NCBI GenBank assembly: GCA_963696875.1
Contig: CAVOLQ010000001.1
Span: 682,001 to 746,000 of the forward strand
Direction of reading: 5' to 3'
Origin: Albibacterium sp963696875
GTDB taxonomy: Bacteria; Bacteroidota; Bacteroidia; Sphingobacteriales; Sphingobacteriaceae
DNA: 64,000 nt
The notes under the pieces are model-generated. The model was not told where the DNA came from. It did not search any database and worked only from the letters and a program-made list of their open reading frames with translations. Below are positions 9,366-18,233 of this stretch, piece after piece. The position numbers were made by a program, and so were the translations under genes. Every line of letters starts with the position of its first letter. The first letter of the stretch is position 1.

Positions 9366-9392
9366 TTAACGATTTGTTAACAAAGAGTTAAC
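9366..9392 (+). promoter_or_regulatory. Three TTAAC repeats at 11-bp spacing (Pho-box-like)
   Basis: TTAAC occurs at 9366-9370, 9377-9381 and 9388-9392, exactly 11 bp apart and on the same strand, in the gap before the PhoB-type regulator. OmpR/PhoB winged-helix proteins are known to bind tandem 11-bp direct repeats (the pho box uses TTNACA-like half-sites). The natural reading is autoregulation by the downstream gene; this is inference. Confidence 0.55.
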
Positions 9393-9438
9393 ACAGTGTT
9401 TTTATTAAATACATAGCTTCGCAATAAATAAAGATGAA

Positions 9439-10125
9439 ATGATATTATCTAAAAATAAAATACTAGTTGTTGACGATGAACCTGATATTCGAGAACTAAT
9501 CGAATATAATTTAAAAAAAGAAGGCTATCAAGTTATCACCGCAGAAAACGGTATTCAGGCCATTGAACAGGCTAAAACCCATTTTCCCCAGTTGATTTTA
9601 TTGGATATTATGATGCCTGAAATGGATGGTATTGAAGCTTGTCGTACTATCCGTTCTATGCCTGAATTTAAGGATACTTTCATTGTGTTTCTAACTGCAA
9701 GAAATGAGGAATATTCTGAGGTTTCTGGCTTTAATGTTGGAGCAGATGATTATATCACTAAGCCAATCAAACCCCGTATATTGATGAGTAGGATTGATGC
9801 TCTTCTGCGTAGGAATAAAGTTGAAAATGAACAGGATTCCAAGCTTGAGGTATCAGATATTGTAATTGATCGTGAAGCGTTTTTAGTCTTTAGAGGGGAT
9901 GAAAAAATAGTGTTAGCAAAAAAGGAATTCGAATTGCTTTATCTTCTAGCCACTAAACCAGGGAAAGTATTTAATCGCGAACAGATTTTAAAAAGTGTCT
10001 GGGAAGATTCTGTTATTGTCACCAACCGAACTGTTGATGTACACATTAGGAAATTGCGAGAGAAGCTAGGCGAAGGTTATGTAGGGACGGTAAAGGGAGT
10101 GGGATATAAATTTGAATCAGAATAA
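9439..10125 (+). CDS. PhoB/OmpR-family response regulator
   Basis: 228 residues. Receiver domain (about 5-125): the acidic pair in VVDDEPD, the phospho-acceptor Asp in LLDIMMPEMDG, Thr in FLTARNEE and Lys in DDYITKPIKP. DNA-binding winged helix (about 133-227) with VLAKKEFELLYLLATKPGKV and NRTVDVHIRKLREKLG. It resembles PhoB of Bacteroidota, but no histidine kinase is adjacent, so the partner and stimulus are not shown by context. Tandem 11-bp TTAAC repeats lie 47-73 nt before the ATG. Confidence 0.93.
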   Translation: MILSKNKILVVDDEPDIRELIEYNLKKEGYQVITAENGIQAIEQAKTHFPQLILLDIMMPEMDGIEACRTIRSMPEFKDTFIVFLTARNEEYSEVSGFNVGADDYITKPIKPRILMSRIDALLRRNKVENEQDSKLEVSDIVIDREAFLVFRGDEKIVLAKKEFELLYLLATKPGKVFNREQILKSVWEDSVIVTNRTVDVHIRKLREKLGEGYVGTVKGVGYKFESE

Positions 10126-10169
10126 ATTATGACCTAATTTAAGGAATATAAATTCTCTGATTCTCATCC

Positions 10170-10526
10170 TCATAATAAATCAAGTACTGTTTTTTCTAGT
10201 TCATCTAAATCAAAGGGTTTTTTTAAATAACTATCTGCACCAGCTTCTTTTGCAAGTTCTACCAAATTACTGTTTGCAGAAAATAGAATTACAGGAATAT
10301 CTCTTAAATGAGTGGTCTCTTTGAGAATTTTAATCGCTTTGATGCCGCCGATATCAGGTATCCAATTATCTATCAGTATGATATGAGCGTTCACATCCTC
10401 TACCTTTTTGGTGATCTCATTGCAGTTTCCCGACGTTACTACATTAAAACCCATACTTTCAAATACTTGAGAACAAAAAAAGAGGATATCGGAATCATCG
10501 TCTAAGATTAGGATATTTTTTTTCAT
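10170..10526 (-). CDS. Single-domain response regulator (CheY-like receiver)
   Basis: I take the ATG at 10526, giving 118 residues beginning MKKNILILDDDSDILFF; the frame is open further upstream, but that extension is unlike any receiver and would overlap the rluA promoter. Receiver residues are present: the DDDSD acidic cluster, the phospho-acceptor in LIDNWIPDIGG, Ser in LFSANS and Lys in YLKKPFDLDEL. It has no output domain, so it likely works by protein contact or in a phosphorelay. It is convergent with the PhoB-type gene and divergent from the pseudouridine synthase. Confidence 0.87.
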   Translation of the reverse strand: MKKNILILDDDSDILFFCSQVFESMGFNVVTSGNCNEITKKVEDVNAHIILIDNWIPDIGGIKAIKILKETTHLRDIPVILFSANSNLVELAKEAGADSYLKKPFDLDELEKTVLDLL

Positions 10527-10643
10527 GAGTACTTCATTTTTTACCAGTATTTTGATACATGCAAAATTGGTTCCAACTTTAAATTTGGAAAATAATAATC
10601 TCCCACAATAGATTTCTTTAGCATAGTTAAGCTCGGTATTCAT

Positions 10644-10659
10644 TAAATTTGTACTTTTG
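10644..10659 (+). promoter_or_regulatory. Tandem -7 boxes before the pseudouridine synthase
   Basis: TAAATTTG (10644-10651) and TACTTTTG (10652-10659) both match TAnnTTTG. The ATG follows at 10665, so the upstream box would give a very short leader, as is common in Bacteroidota. Confidence 0.45.
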
Positions 10660-10664
10660 CTGGG

Positions 10665-11402
10665 ATGGAAATAGAAAATCGGCTTAAAAAAGTGCCTAGG
10701 TTTAAGGATATGATTGTTTTTGAAGACGATCGTCTTATTGTAGTAAATAAGCCTGCTTTTTTAGCGTCTCTAGATGAGCGAACTGGAAATGAAACAAGTG
10801 TGTTGAAATTGGCAAAGCAATACCATTCCGATGCCCAGGTTTGCCATCGTCTTGATAAGGAAACCTCTGGTTTGTTATTGATTGCTAAAAATCCTGAGAG
10901 TTACCGAGCAGTATCTATTGAGTTTGAACGTAGAAGAGTAAATAAAATTTACCATGCTATTATCGAAGGTACGCATGTTTTCGAAGCTTTAAAGGTCGAC
11001 CTTCCTATATTGAATCAAGGGAATAAAAACGTTAGTATTGATAGGGTAAATGGAAAAAGAGCAGAAACCTGGTTTCAATCATTGGCCTATTTTAAACATT
11101 ATACCCTTGTAGAATGCCGCCCTATTACTGGACGAATGCATCAAATTCGTATCCATCTGGCTACACAGCACGCTTCGATTGTAGGGGATAGCATGTATAA
11201 AGGTAAACCTGTGTTTCTGTCTCAAATTAAGCGCGGTTTTACCTTAGGGAAGGACCAAGAGGAGCAGCCTATAATGAAGCGATTTGCTTTACACGCAAAA
11301 GAGTTAGAGCTAAGTATTGATGGGGTGAAATATAGTTTTGAAGCGCCCTACCCAAAGGATTTTGCTACACTTCTGAAGCAATTAGAAAAATTTGATTCTT
11401 AG
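10665..11402 (+). CDS. RluA-family pseudouridine synthase
   Basis: 245 residues. The catalytic motif HRLDKETSGLLLIAK (about 61-75) contains the essential Asp, and the C-terminal RPITGRMHQIRIHLA (about 154-168) is the second family signature. There is no S4 domain at the N-terminus, which fits RluA/RluC-like short forms. It converts specific uridines of rRNA or tRNA to pseudouridine; which position is not readable from the sequence. Confidence 0.9.
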   Translation: MEIENRLKKVPRFKDMIVFEDDRLIVVNKPAFLASLDERTGNETSVLKLAKQYHSDAQVCHRLDKETSGLLLIAKNPESYRAVSIEFERRRVNKIYHAIIEGTHVFEALKVDLPILNQGNKNVSIDRVNGKRAETWFQSLAYFKHYTLVECRPITGRMHQIRIHLATQHASIVGDSMYKGKPVFLSQIKRGFTLGKDQEEQPIMKRFALHAKELELSIDGVKYSFEAPYPKDFATLLKQLEKFDS

Positions 11403-11503
11403 CGAATGAACATCGCCAGTCTTTTTATTCGAATAAAATTTAAAAACTGACGAAATTCCCAACCCACAAAGCCAAGTAAAAATTTCGTAAGTCAAATTAA
11501 TGC

Positions 11504-11559
11504 TAACACCTAACACCTAATACCTAATACCTAACACCTAACACCTAACACCTCACACC
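11504..11559. repeat. Heptanucleotide tandem repeat (TAACACC)n
   Basis: Eight contiguous 7-bp units, consensus TAACACC with TAATACC twice and TCACACC once, fill 11504-11559. They lie between the convergent ends of the pseudouridine synthase and the decarboxylase, and end 4 nt before the decarboxylase stop. The repeat could vary in number by slippage. It has no coding role and no spacers, so it is not CRISPR. Confidence 0.9.
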
Positions 11560-11563
11560 TAGC

Positions 11564-12955
11564 TTAATAATATCCTAAAATCTTCAACACTTGTTTGCTG
11601 TTTTGTTCTTCACCAAAGACCTCAAAATTGAAGGTTTCATCCCTATTTCGTCTAATAATAACATGCTTGGGAGAAGGTAGGAGACAGTGATGGATTCCTC
11701 CATAACCGCTTAGTACCTCTTGATAGGCTCCTGTATGAAAGAAACCTAGGTATTGTACTTTACGAGTTTTAGGCATGAATACGTTATTCATATGAGCCTC
11801 TTGGTTGTAGTAATCTTGACCATCGCAAGTAATCCCGCCAAGGTTAACGCGTTCGTATTCAGAATCCCAATTATTAATCGGTAAAAGAATATACTTTTGG
11901 TTTAATGCCCACACGTCTGGAAGATTTGTGATGAAAGACCCATCTAACATTAACCATTTTTCACGGTCGTTTTGTTGTTTTCTTCCTAATACTTTATATA
12001 AAATGCCTGAAGCTTCCGCTACGGTATATTTTCCGAATTCCGTGATGATGTCTGGCTCCATTACCTCGTGAAATGCACAGATTTGTTTGATGCGATTTAC
12101 AATTTCATTGACCATGTATTCATAGTCAAAGTCATGAACCAGTGAATCTTTAAAAGGCATTCCTCCGCCAATATCTAGTGTGTCTAAATCTGGATTGATT
12201 TTTTTGAACTTACAATAAAGGGTCACGTATTTTTCAAGTTCGTTCCAATAGTAAGGAGTATCAGAAATTCCGGAATTGATAAAGAAATGCAAAAGCTTCA
12301 CACGAAAGTTAGGGTTTGGAAGGATTTTGTTGTTATATAAGTCAATAACGTCTTCTATCCTTACTCCGAGTCTTGAAGTGTAAAATTGAGAATCAGGCTG
12401 CTCTTCCGCTGCAATACGGATCCCTAGATTACATGGCGTGTCCAGTTCAACTTCGTCGTCGTAAAGGTTGAATTCTTCTTTATTATCCAACACGGGAATG
12501 ATATTCTTGAAACCATCATGCAACATATCGACAATATATTGCTTATACTGATAAGTTTTAAAACCATTACAGATAACCGTAATATCTTTATTAACAACCC
12601 CTTTTTTCTCTAATATTTCTATCATAGGCATATCAAAAGCAGAGGATGTTTCTAGGTGAATATCGTTCTTTAATGCTTCCTCGACGATATGTCTGAAATG
12701 GGAACTTTTTGTACAATAGCAATATTTATAAGTACCACGGTAATTATTTTTTAATATAGCAGTTTGGAAAAGTATTTTTGCTTGCTGGATTTTTTTACTA
12801 ATGATGGGCAAATAAGTAAAACGTAGTGGCGTGCCATACGTTTCTATCATTTCCATGAGGTTTAAATCATGAAAATAGAGCTCGTCATCAATAATGTCGA
12901 ATCCGTCTTGCGGAAAACCAACACTTAGGTCAAGAAATTCCTGATAGGTCTGCAT
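11564..12955 (-). CDS. Arginine decarboxylase-type PLP enzyme (fold III)
   Basis: 463 residues of the alanine-racemase-fold ornithine/diaminopimelate/arginine decarboxylase family. The PLP lysine is expected in KYCYCTKSSHFRHI (about 78-91); the glycine-rich phosphate loop is LDIGGGMPF (about 260-268), and GGITCDGQDYY is near the C-terminal active site. It is shorter than the ~630-residue enterobacterial SpeA and belongs to the compact Bacteroidota form usually called arginine decarboxylase. It is divergently paired with an arginase/agmatinase-family gene, which supports an arginine/agmatine substrate and polyamine synthesis. Diaminopimelate or a related amino acid cannot be excluded from sequence alone. 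Confidence 0.8.
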   Translation of the reverse strand: MQTYQEFLDLSVGFPQDGFDIIDDELYFHDLNLMEMIETYGTPLRFTYLPIISKKIQQAKILFQTAILKNNYRGTYKYCYCTKSSHFRHIVEEALKNDIHLETSSAFDMPMIEILEKKGVVNKDITVICNGFKTYQYKQYIVDMLHDGFKNIIPVLDNKEEFNLYDDEVELDTPCNLGIRIAAEEQPDSQFYTSRLGVRIEDVIDLYNNKILPNPNFRVKLLHFFINSGISDTPYYWNELEKYVTLYCKFKKINPDLDTLDIGGGMPFKDSLVHDFDYEYMVNEIVNRIKQICAFHEVMEPDIITEFGKYTVAEASGILYKVLGRKQQNDREKWLMLDGSFITNLPDVWALNQKYILLPINNWDSEYERVNLGGITCDGQDYYNQEAHMNNVFMPKTRKVQYLGFFHTGAYQEVLSGYGGIHHCLLPSPKHVIIRRNRDETFNFEVFGEEQNSKQVLKILGYY

Positions 12956-12971
12956 TTTTTTTTAATTTTGG

Positions 12972-12979
12972 CAAATATA
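12972..12979 (-). promoter_or_regulatory. -7 element of the decarboxylase gene
   Basis: On the minus strand this reads TATATTTG, a perfect TAnnTTTG box, 16 nt before the ATG. A TTG lies at 13003-13005 (minus strand), about 23 nt further upstream. Confidence 0.45.
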
Positions 12980-13070
12980 AGTTATCGTTTCCAATGGTTG
13001 AACAAAATAATGTTCAAAAGTGTTGATTATATTCGATAAACTTGTCCGTATTTGAATTATACCTGAAATT

Positions 13071-14018
13071 ATGAGAGAAATACAACTTATTGAAGTGAAA
13101 TCTGAACTCGGTGCAGGCACAAGAGGAGCCAGCATGGGTATAGACGCTATAAAAATCGCCGCCTTAGATTTCGGGAGTCGTTATTTTAAGCAACATCCTT
13201 CTGTAGAGATTGAAAATGAAAATCATTTACTTTTTGAAACTACTGGAAGTTCGTTTGCTAAAAGAATTTCGGGTGTTTTAACAATGTGCGAGCGTGTCGC
13301 TGATGAAGTGCATAAAACGATGAATGCGGGTAAATTTCCAATTGTCCTTGCTGGAGATCATAGCACGGCTGTTGGGACTATCGCAGGCATAAGGAGAGCT
13401 TATCCTAAAAAACGTTTGGGAGTTATATGGATCGACGCACATGCCGACCTGCACTCGCCTTATACTTCCCCTTCTGGAAACCTGCATGGAATGCCTTTGG
13501 CCATTTCCTTGGATGAGGATAACTTGGCTAATAAGGTAAATAAACCTGACCAAGAGACCCTGAACTATTGGTTTCAGCTAAAGAATATTGGAAATATCGT
13601 TCCAAAGATTAGGTATGAAGACTTGGTATATATCGGGGTTAGGGACGTTGAACGTGCAGAATCGTCGGTCATCAAAAAGAATCATATAAAAAATTTTACT
13701 GTCGAATACTTTCGAGAAAAGGGCGTGGAACGTATTATGAACGATATCATGCCTGCTTTGGAAGAATGTGACATGATCTACTTATCCTTTGATGTAGATT
13801 CAATGGATTCCTCTATTTCTAGAGGAACCGGCACTCCAGTAAGTGGAGGATTTACAGAACGAGAGGCTGGCGCACTCGTTACCCGTTTATGTTCGCACCC
13901 TAAAATTTGCTGTTTCGAAATGGTGGAAGTTAACCCTACCTTAGACAGCGAAAATTTAATGGCGGAAAATGCATTTGAAATTTTAACTCGTGCTACGAAT
14001 GCACTTATCAATGACTAA
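13071..14018 (+). CDS. Arginase/agmatinase-family ureohydrolase
   Basis: 315 residues with all binuclear-Mn motifs of the ureohydrolase fold: AGDHSTAVGT (about 100-109), WIDAHADLHSP (about 123-133), LSFDVDSMDSS (about 240-250), and the late Glu in FEMVEVNP. The family splits urea from arginine (arginase) or agmatine (agmatinase). The divergent arginine decarboxylase suggests agmatine to putrescine, while Bacteroidota homologues are often annotated arginase; the sequence does not settle this. It is followed after 17 nt by argS, so arginine use and arginyl-tRNA synthesis may share a transcript. Confidence 0.87.
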   Translation: MREIQLIEVKSELGAGTRGASMGIDAIKIAALDFGSRYFKQHPSVEIENENHLLFETTGSSFAKRISGVLTMCERVADEVHKTMNAGKFPIVLAGDHSTAVGTIAGIRRAYPKKRLGVIWIDAHADLHSPYTSPSGNLHGMPLAISLDEDNLANKVNKPDQETLNYWFQLKNIGNIVPKIRYEDLVYIGVRDVERAESSVIKKNHIKNFTVEYFREKGVERIMNDIMPALEECDMIYLSFDVDSMDSSISRGTGTPVSGGFTEREAGALVTRLCSHPKICCFEMVEVNPTLDSENLMAENAFEILTRATNALIND

Positions 14019-14035
14019 TAGAATAGAAAGATATA

Positions 14036-15814
14036 ATGACTATACAAAAAACCTTAATAGATAATACCATACAAGCCGTTGCCGAACTTTACAAAGCAGA
14101 AATTCCCGAAGGTCAGTTATCATTACAAGAAACTAGGAAAGAATTTGATGGTCAAATAACACTGGTAGTTTTCCCGATTACTCGATTCTCTAAAAAATCA
14201 CCTGAGCAAACGGGAACTGAAATTGGAGAATTTTTAAAGGGAAGGATTGCGGAGATAACAGACTTTAATGTAATAAAGGGATTTCTGAATCTCAGTTTAA
14301 CAGACGATTATTGGTTTAAGCGTTTTCAGTCTGCCATTTCTCAGCCAGATTTTGGGGTTTTTCCTGAAAATGGCAAGAAGATCATGCTAGAATATTCTTC
14401 TCCCAATACCAACAAGCCTCTACATTTGGGCCATATTCGAAATAACCTCCTTGGCTATTCTGTTGCTGAAATCTTAAAAGCATATGGATACGATGTAATT
14501 AAGGCAAATCTGGTAAATGATAGAGGAATACACATTTGTAAGTCTATGGTGGCATGGCAAAAGTTTGGGAATGGGGAAACGCCTGAATCTACCGGAATTA
14601 AGGGGGACCATCTGGTTGGTAAATATTATGTTCTTTTTGATCGGGAATATAAGAATCAAATACAGCAATTGATTTCTGAAGGGCAAAGTGAGGAGGATGC
14701 AAAGAAAAATGCTCCCATTATACAGGAAGCTCAAGTGATGTTGCAGCAATGGGAAGCCGGAGACGAAGCAATTGTCGGCTTATGGAAAACGATGAATGAT
14801 TGGGTATATGCGGGCTTTGACATTACCTATAAGCAAATGGGGGTAGATTTTGACAAGTATTATTATGAATCAAATACGTATTTATTAGGAAAAGATATTA
14901 TTGAAGAAGGATTAGCTAAAGGTGTATTTTTTAAAAAACCGGATAATTCTGTTTGGATTGATTTAACTGCGGAAGGCTTAGATGAGAAGTTGGTTTTAAG
15001 AGGGGACGGAACAGCAGTATATATAACACAAGATATTGGAACTGCACAATTAAAATATGACGACTTTAAGATGGATGAATCCATTTACGTCGTTGGTAAT
15101 GAGCAGGACTACCATTTCAAAGTATTGTTTCTAATACTAAAAAAGCTGGGTAAGCCATGGGCAAACGGCTTGTATCATCTTTCTTATGGAATGGTAGATC
15201 TTCCTTCCGGAAAAATGAAGTCTCGTGAAGGAACCGTGGTAGATGCTGACGACCTCATGCAAGAGATGGTCGAAACCGCGCAAACTAGAACAGAAGAGTT
15301 AGGGAAGGTAGAAGGTTTTTCAGAAGATGAGAAAAAGCAATTGTACTATAATATAGGTATGGGGGCTTTGAAGTATTTTCTTTTGAAAGTAGAGCCGCAG
15401 AAGCGCCTTTTATTTGATCCGAAAGAATCCATAGACTTTCAAGGACACACTGGTCCGTTTATCCAGTATACTCACGCCCGAATTAAGTCTTTATTAACCA
15501 AAGGTAATTATCAAATAAATTCAGATATTCAACAGCCTTCGATTATGAAGCCTAGTGAACTAGATTTGGTTCAACTTTTAGATCAATTTCCTATTATCAT
15601 TGAAAACTCGGCCAATGCTTTTAGTCCAGCGCAGCTTGCAAATTATATTTATGAAATAGCTAAGGCTTATAATAAATTTTACCATGAGGAAAGCATCTTG
15701 AAATCGGACGATCAAGTTGAAAAGGAATTTAGACTGAAGCTTTCTGCTTCCACGGCCTTTGTTATTGAACGTGGAATGAAGCTTTTGGGAATTACTGTGC
15801 CAGAGAGGATGTAA
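14036..15814 (+). CDS. argS: Arginyl-tRNA synthetase
   Basis: Class I synthetase of normal length (592 residues) charging tRNA(Arg). The N-terminal Add1 domain (about 1-100) is followed by the HIGH-type motif NTNKPLHLGHIRNNLLG (about 124-140), the KMSKS-equivalent KMKSREGT (about 393-400), and the C-terminal anticodon-binding DALR domain ending in VIERGMKLLGITVPERM. It is 17 nt downstream of the ureohydrolase, and convergent with the dehydrogenase gene. Confidence 0.96.
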   Translation: MTIQKTLIDNTIQAVAELYKAEIPEGQLSLQETRKEFDGQITLVVFPITRFSKKSPEQTGTEIGEFLKGRIAEITDFNVIKGFLNLSLTDDYWFKRFQSAISQPDFGVFPENGKKIMLEYSSPNTNKPLHLGHIRNNLLGYSVAEILKAYGYDVIKANLVNDRGIHICKSMVAWQKFGNGETPESTGIKGDHLVGKYYVLFDREYKNQIQQLISEGQSEEDAKKNAPIIQEAQVMLQQWEAGDEAIVGLWKTMNDWVYAGFDITYKQMGVDFDKYYYESNTYLLGKDIIEEGLAKGVFFKKPDNSVWIDLTAEGLDEKLVLRGDGTAVYITQDIGTAQLKYDDFKMDESIYVVGNEQDYHFKVLFLILKKLGKPWANGLYHLSYGMVDLPSGKMKSREGTVVDADDLMQEMVETAQTRTEELGKVEGFSEDEKKQLYYNIGMGALKYFLLKVEPQKRLLFDPKESIDFQGHTGPFIQYTHARIKSLLTKGNYQINSDIQQPSIMKPSELDLVQLLDQFPIIIENSANAFSPAQLANYIYEIAKAYNKFYHEESILKSDDQVEKEFRLKLSASTAFVIERGMKLLGITVPERM

Positions 15815-15845
15815 AAATTTATTATCGAAAAATAGGTGGAGTTTC

Positions 15846-16691
15846 TTAATATTTATAAAAACCTTCACCTGTTTTTTGTCCTAACTTATTTGCGTTAACC
15901 ATATTCACTAAAAGCGGACAAGGTGCATATTTGGGATTTCCAAAGCCTTCTTGCATAACCCTTAGGATGGACAGACAAACGTCTAAACCTATAAAATCGG
16001 CTAATTGAAGAGGTCCCATTGCATGTGCCATCCCTAGCTTCATTACTTCATCTATTTCTTGAACTCCAGCAATGCCTTCGTGGTATGTATGTATAGCCTC
16101 ATTAATCATTGGCATTAAAATTCGGTTTGCAACGAACCCAGGGTAATCCCTTGCTTCAACAGGAATTTTTTCTAGTTTTTTAGAAACTTCTACAATTGTC
16201 GAAGCGGTTTCATCTGAAGTTGAATAACCTCGAATGATCTCCACCAATTTCATGACAGGGACTGGATTCATGAAATGCATTCCTATCACGTTTTCTGGCC
16301 TTCGTGTAACAGATGCGATTTTTGTAATTGATATAGAAGAGGTATTTGAAGCTAAAATAGCATCAGGCTTGCAGAAACGATCCAACTCTTTAAAAATACC
16401 TAACTTCGTATTAATATCTTCTGTAGCTGCTTCAACAATTAAGTCAGATTGCATTACACCCTCTTTTATATTCGTGTAGGTAGTCAGCCTGTTTAAGGTT
16501 TCATGTTTAAGTTCTTCAGTGATTAGCCCTTTATTGATCTGCCGATCGAGGTTGTTGCTTATTTTTTCAATGCCTTCATCAAGGGTGCTTTGTTTGATAT
16601 CTACTATTGCAACTTGGAAGCCATATTGGGCAAAAACATGAGCGATGCCGTTACCCATAGTTCCTGATCCGATAATTGTAATGTTGTTCAT
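15846..16691 (-). CDS. 3-hydroxybutyryl-CoA dehydrogenase
   Basis: 281 residues, normal for Hbd/PaaH-type enzymes. Rossmann NAD motif GSGTMGNGIAHVFAQ (about 8-22); catalytic region SNTSSISIT and MHFMNPVPVMKLVEII (about 136-151); C-terminal helical dimer domain with GQKTGEGFY. It oxidises (S)-3-hydroxyacyl-CoA to 3-oxoacyl-CoA with NAD in butyrate or fatty acid metabolism. It is a monocistronic unit as far as visible. Confidence 0.92.
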   Translation of the reverse strand: MNNITIIGSGTMGNGIAHVFAQYGFQVAIVDIKQSTLDEGIEKISNNLDRQINKGLITEELKHETLNRLTTYTNIKEGVMQSDLIVEAATEDINTKLGIFKELDRFCKPDAILASNTSSISITKIASVTRRPENVIGMHFMNPVPVMKLVEIIRGYSTSDETASTIVEVSKKLEKIPVEARDYPGFVANRILMPMINEAIHTYHEGIAGVQEIDEVMKLGMAHAMGPLQLADFIGLDVCLSILRVMQEGFGNPKYAPCPLLVNMVNANKLGQKTGEGFYKY

Positions 16692-16721
16692 TGGTTTTAT
16701 AATTGGTATGCTTTAAAGGTA

Positions 16722-16757
16722 ATAAAAAAAGCGGTCAGCTCGAAAGCAAGACCGCTT
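16722..16757 (-). terminator. Rho-independent terminator of the Spy-like gene
   Basis: On the minus strand, arms AAGCGGTC (16750-16757) and GACCGCTT (16729-16736) form a stable 8-bp stem with a 13-nt loop, followed by a run of T (complement of the A-tract at 16722-16730). It lies 52 nt past the stop of the minus-strand gene ending at 16809. Confidence 0.8.
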
Positions 16758-16808
16758 GATTAACTAAAAAATTAACTAAAAAAAGCAACAATGAATTATT
16801 TTGAATCT

Positions 16809-17300
16809 TTAATTATTATTCTGTAAAGGCTTTATTTTATCCATAGGTTTTCTTGATTGTATTGAATCACGTTTTTTAACCATTCCTCCCTTGCTCTTAA
16901 AATCTCTTTTTAAAGAATCTAATCTTTTTTTTCGTATTTCCATTTGTTTGCTTTTTAACTCGGTCCACTTTTTTTGTTGTTCGGAGTTTAAAAGCTTTTC
17001 AATTTCTTGGCGGTTTTTCTGATTTTCTTCCCTCATCAATTTGGCCAATTCGTGTCTCTTCTTCGCTTGCTCAGCATGAACGATCGCTTGCTTTAAGGAG
17101 AGTTGATAAACTTTCTCTTGTTGTTCTTTAGTCAGGGACAACTGTTCTGTCAATCTTTTCGTCTTCAATTCGGCTCTTTGCTCTGGTGTTATCTGAGTTG
17201 ATGTCCGGTTTTTCGAATTTCGATTCTCCTTTTTAGTGTCTTGAGCATTTGCAGATAAGACTGCGATAAATAATATAGGGATAAACAGTAACTTCCTCAT
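16809..17300 (-). CDS. Secreted Lys/Glu/Gln-rich helical protein (Spy/DUF4890-like)
   Basis: 163 residues with a signal peptide (cleavage after SANAQ at about 20), then an almost wholly helical, highly charged protein containing TPEQRAELKTKRLTEQLSLT and LTKEQQEKVYQLSL, the pattern of Spy/CpxP-like and DUF4890 periplasmic proteins. In that group the LTxxQ motif recurs; some members are periplasmic chaperones. Very basic C-terminus. The function here is not known. A clear terminator follows. Confidence 0.72.
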   Translation of the reverse strand: MRKLLFIPILFIAVLSANAQDTKKENRNSKNRTSTQITPEQRAELKTKRLTEQLSLTKEQQEKVYQLSLKQAIVHAEQAKKRHELAKLMREENQKNRQEIEKLLNSEQQKKWTELKSKQMEIRKKRLDSLKRDFKSKGGMVKKRDSIQSRKPMDKIKPLQNNN

Positions 17301-17417
17301 GATTTTAAATTTTAATTGTTAAATCTTCGTGCACTTACCATTTAGAGTATATATACTAGCTAAGGTTTAATACTTGATTTGTTAAAAGATGTTAATCTCA
17401 AACAGGAAATACTTTAA

Positions 17418-18191
17418 TTACTTTTCGGCTTTTAAATTGGCAATATTCTTCTGCATTTCGGCCATCATGCTTGTTAGATTTTCTAAAGATGGCTCAGGGT
17501 TAGGCTCTGGAAAATCAGTACTTATAAAGGCTTTTGCCCCCCATATTTCAAGTATATCCTCTGTTGCTACATTAAATGGTTCGTAAACTTTATTGTCAGA
17601 CAATAGTTTAAGGCCTTTATCACTTTTAAATTTATTAGCAATTCGTTTATATACTACGCCTTCCGTCTTTGAGACAATGACATAAGTAAGGCCTGGTTTT
17701 AAGTTAAACCAATCCTCAATAAATTCTCCTATAATTACAGTTCCCGGTTGCAAGGGCAACATTGAATCTCCCTTTAGTTCAAAGGCACGGTAACTTCCTT
17801 GATTAAACATTGGAAGGCTGAATCGAGGTAATTCACTGATATATTCTGGATCCGCATACCCATTTAAATACCCAGCACTCGCTTTTACCGGAACCAGCTC
17901 TATATTTTCGCGGTCATTCTTATCAACGGTGATGCTCAGGATGCGTACGGCAGTCCCATCACCTTTCTCTTTTGGTTTCCAACGATCATTAATTGTTTCA
18001 TGAGCCATTTCGTCCATACTTAATTCAAAGAAGGATGCCATTTTTTTTAGCAACTCGTATTTTGGTTCGGCTCGATCTTCTTCATATGCACCGATAAGAG
18101 AGCGTTTAACTTCCATTATATCAGCAAATTGCTGTTGAGTGAGTTTCTTCTTTTTTCTAAGGTATTTAAGATTAGCTGCAATTTTTGCCAT
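17418..18191 (-). CDS. XRE-family repressor with S24/LexA-like C-terminal domain
   Basis: 257 residues: HTH_3 domain at 5-62 (LTQQQFADIMEVKRSLIGAY), linker, and a peptidase S24-like domain (about 105-220). The probable autocleavage Ala-Gly lies in VKASAGYLNG; the nucleophile Ser is in LKGDSMLPLQPG and the Lys in GVVYKRIANKF. The architecture matches cI/LexA-type repressors, so DNA damage-type self-cleavage is plausible. No prophage genes are nearby; in Bacteroidota such proteins also occur alone in the core genome. A palindrome in its own promoter region is a likely operator. Confidence 0.88.
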   Translation of the reverse strand: MAKIAANLKYLRKKKKLTQQQFADIMEVKRSLIGAYEEDRAEPKYELLKKMASFFELSMDEMAHETINDRWKPKEKGDGTAVRILSITVDKNDRENIELVPVKASAGYLNGYADPEYISELPRFSLPMFNQGSYRAFELKGDSMLPLQPGTVIIGEFIEDWFNLKPGLTYVIVSKTEGVVYKRIANKFKSDKGLKLLSDNKVYEPFNVATEDILEIWGAKAFISTDFPEPNPEPSLENLTSMMAEMQKNIANLKAEK

Positions 18192-18216
18192 AATAAATTT
18201 TAATTTATTTGTTTTT

Positions 18217-18233
18217 TACTAAAAGTGTTAGTA
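18217..18233. promoter_or_regulatory. Likely operator for the S24-type repressor
   Basis: TACTAA at 18217-18222 and its exact reverse complement TTAGTA at 18228-18233 are separated by 5 nt. The site lies 26 nt upstream of the repressor start, in the divergent promoter region shared with the GIY-YIG-like gene. Assignment to the repressor is inference. Confidence 0.5.

Noticed and set aside
11504..11559. CRISPR-like repeat array
   Set aside because: Units are 7 bp with no spacers and no cas genes nearby; a simple tandem repeat.
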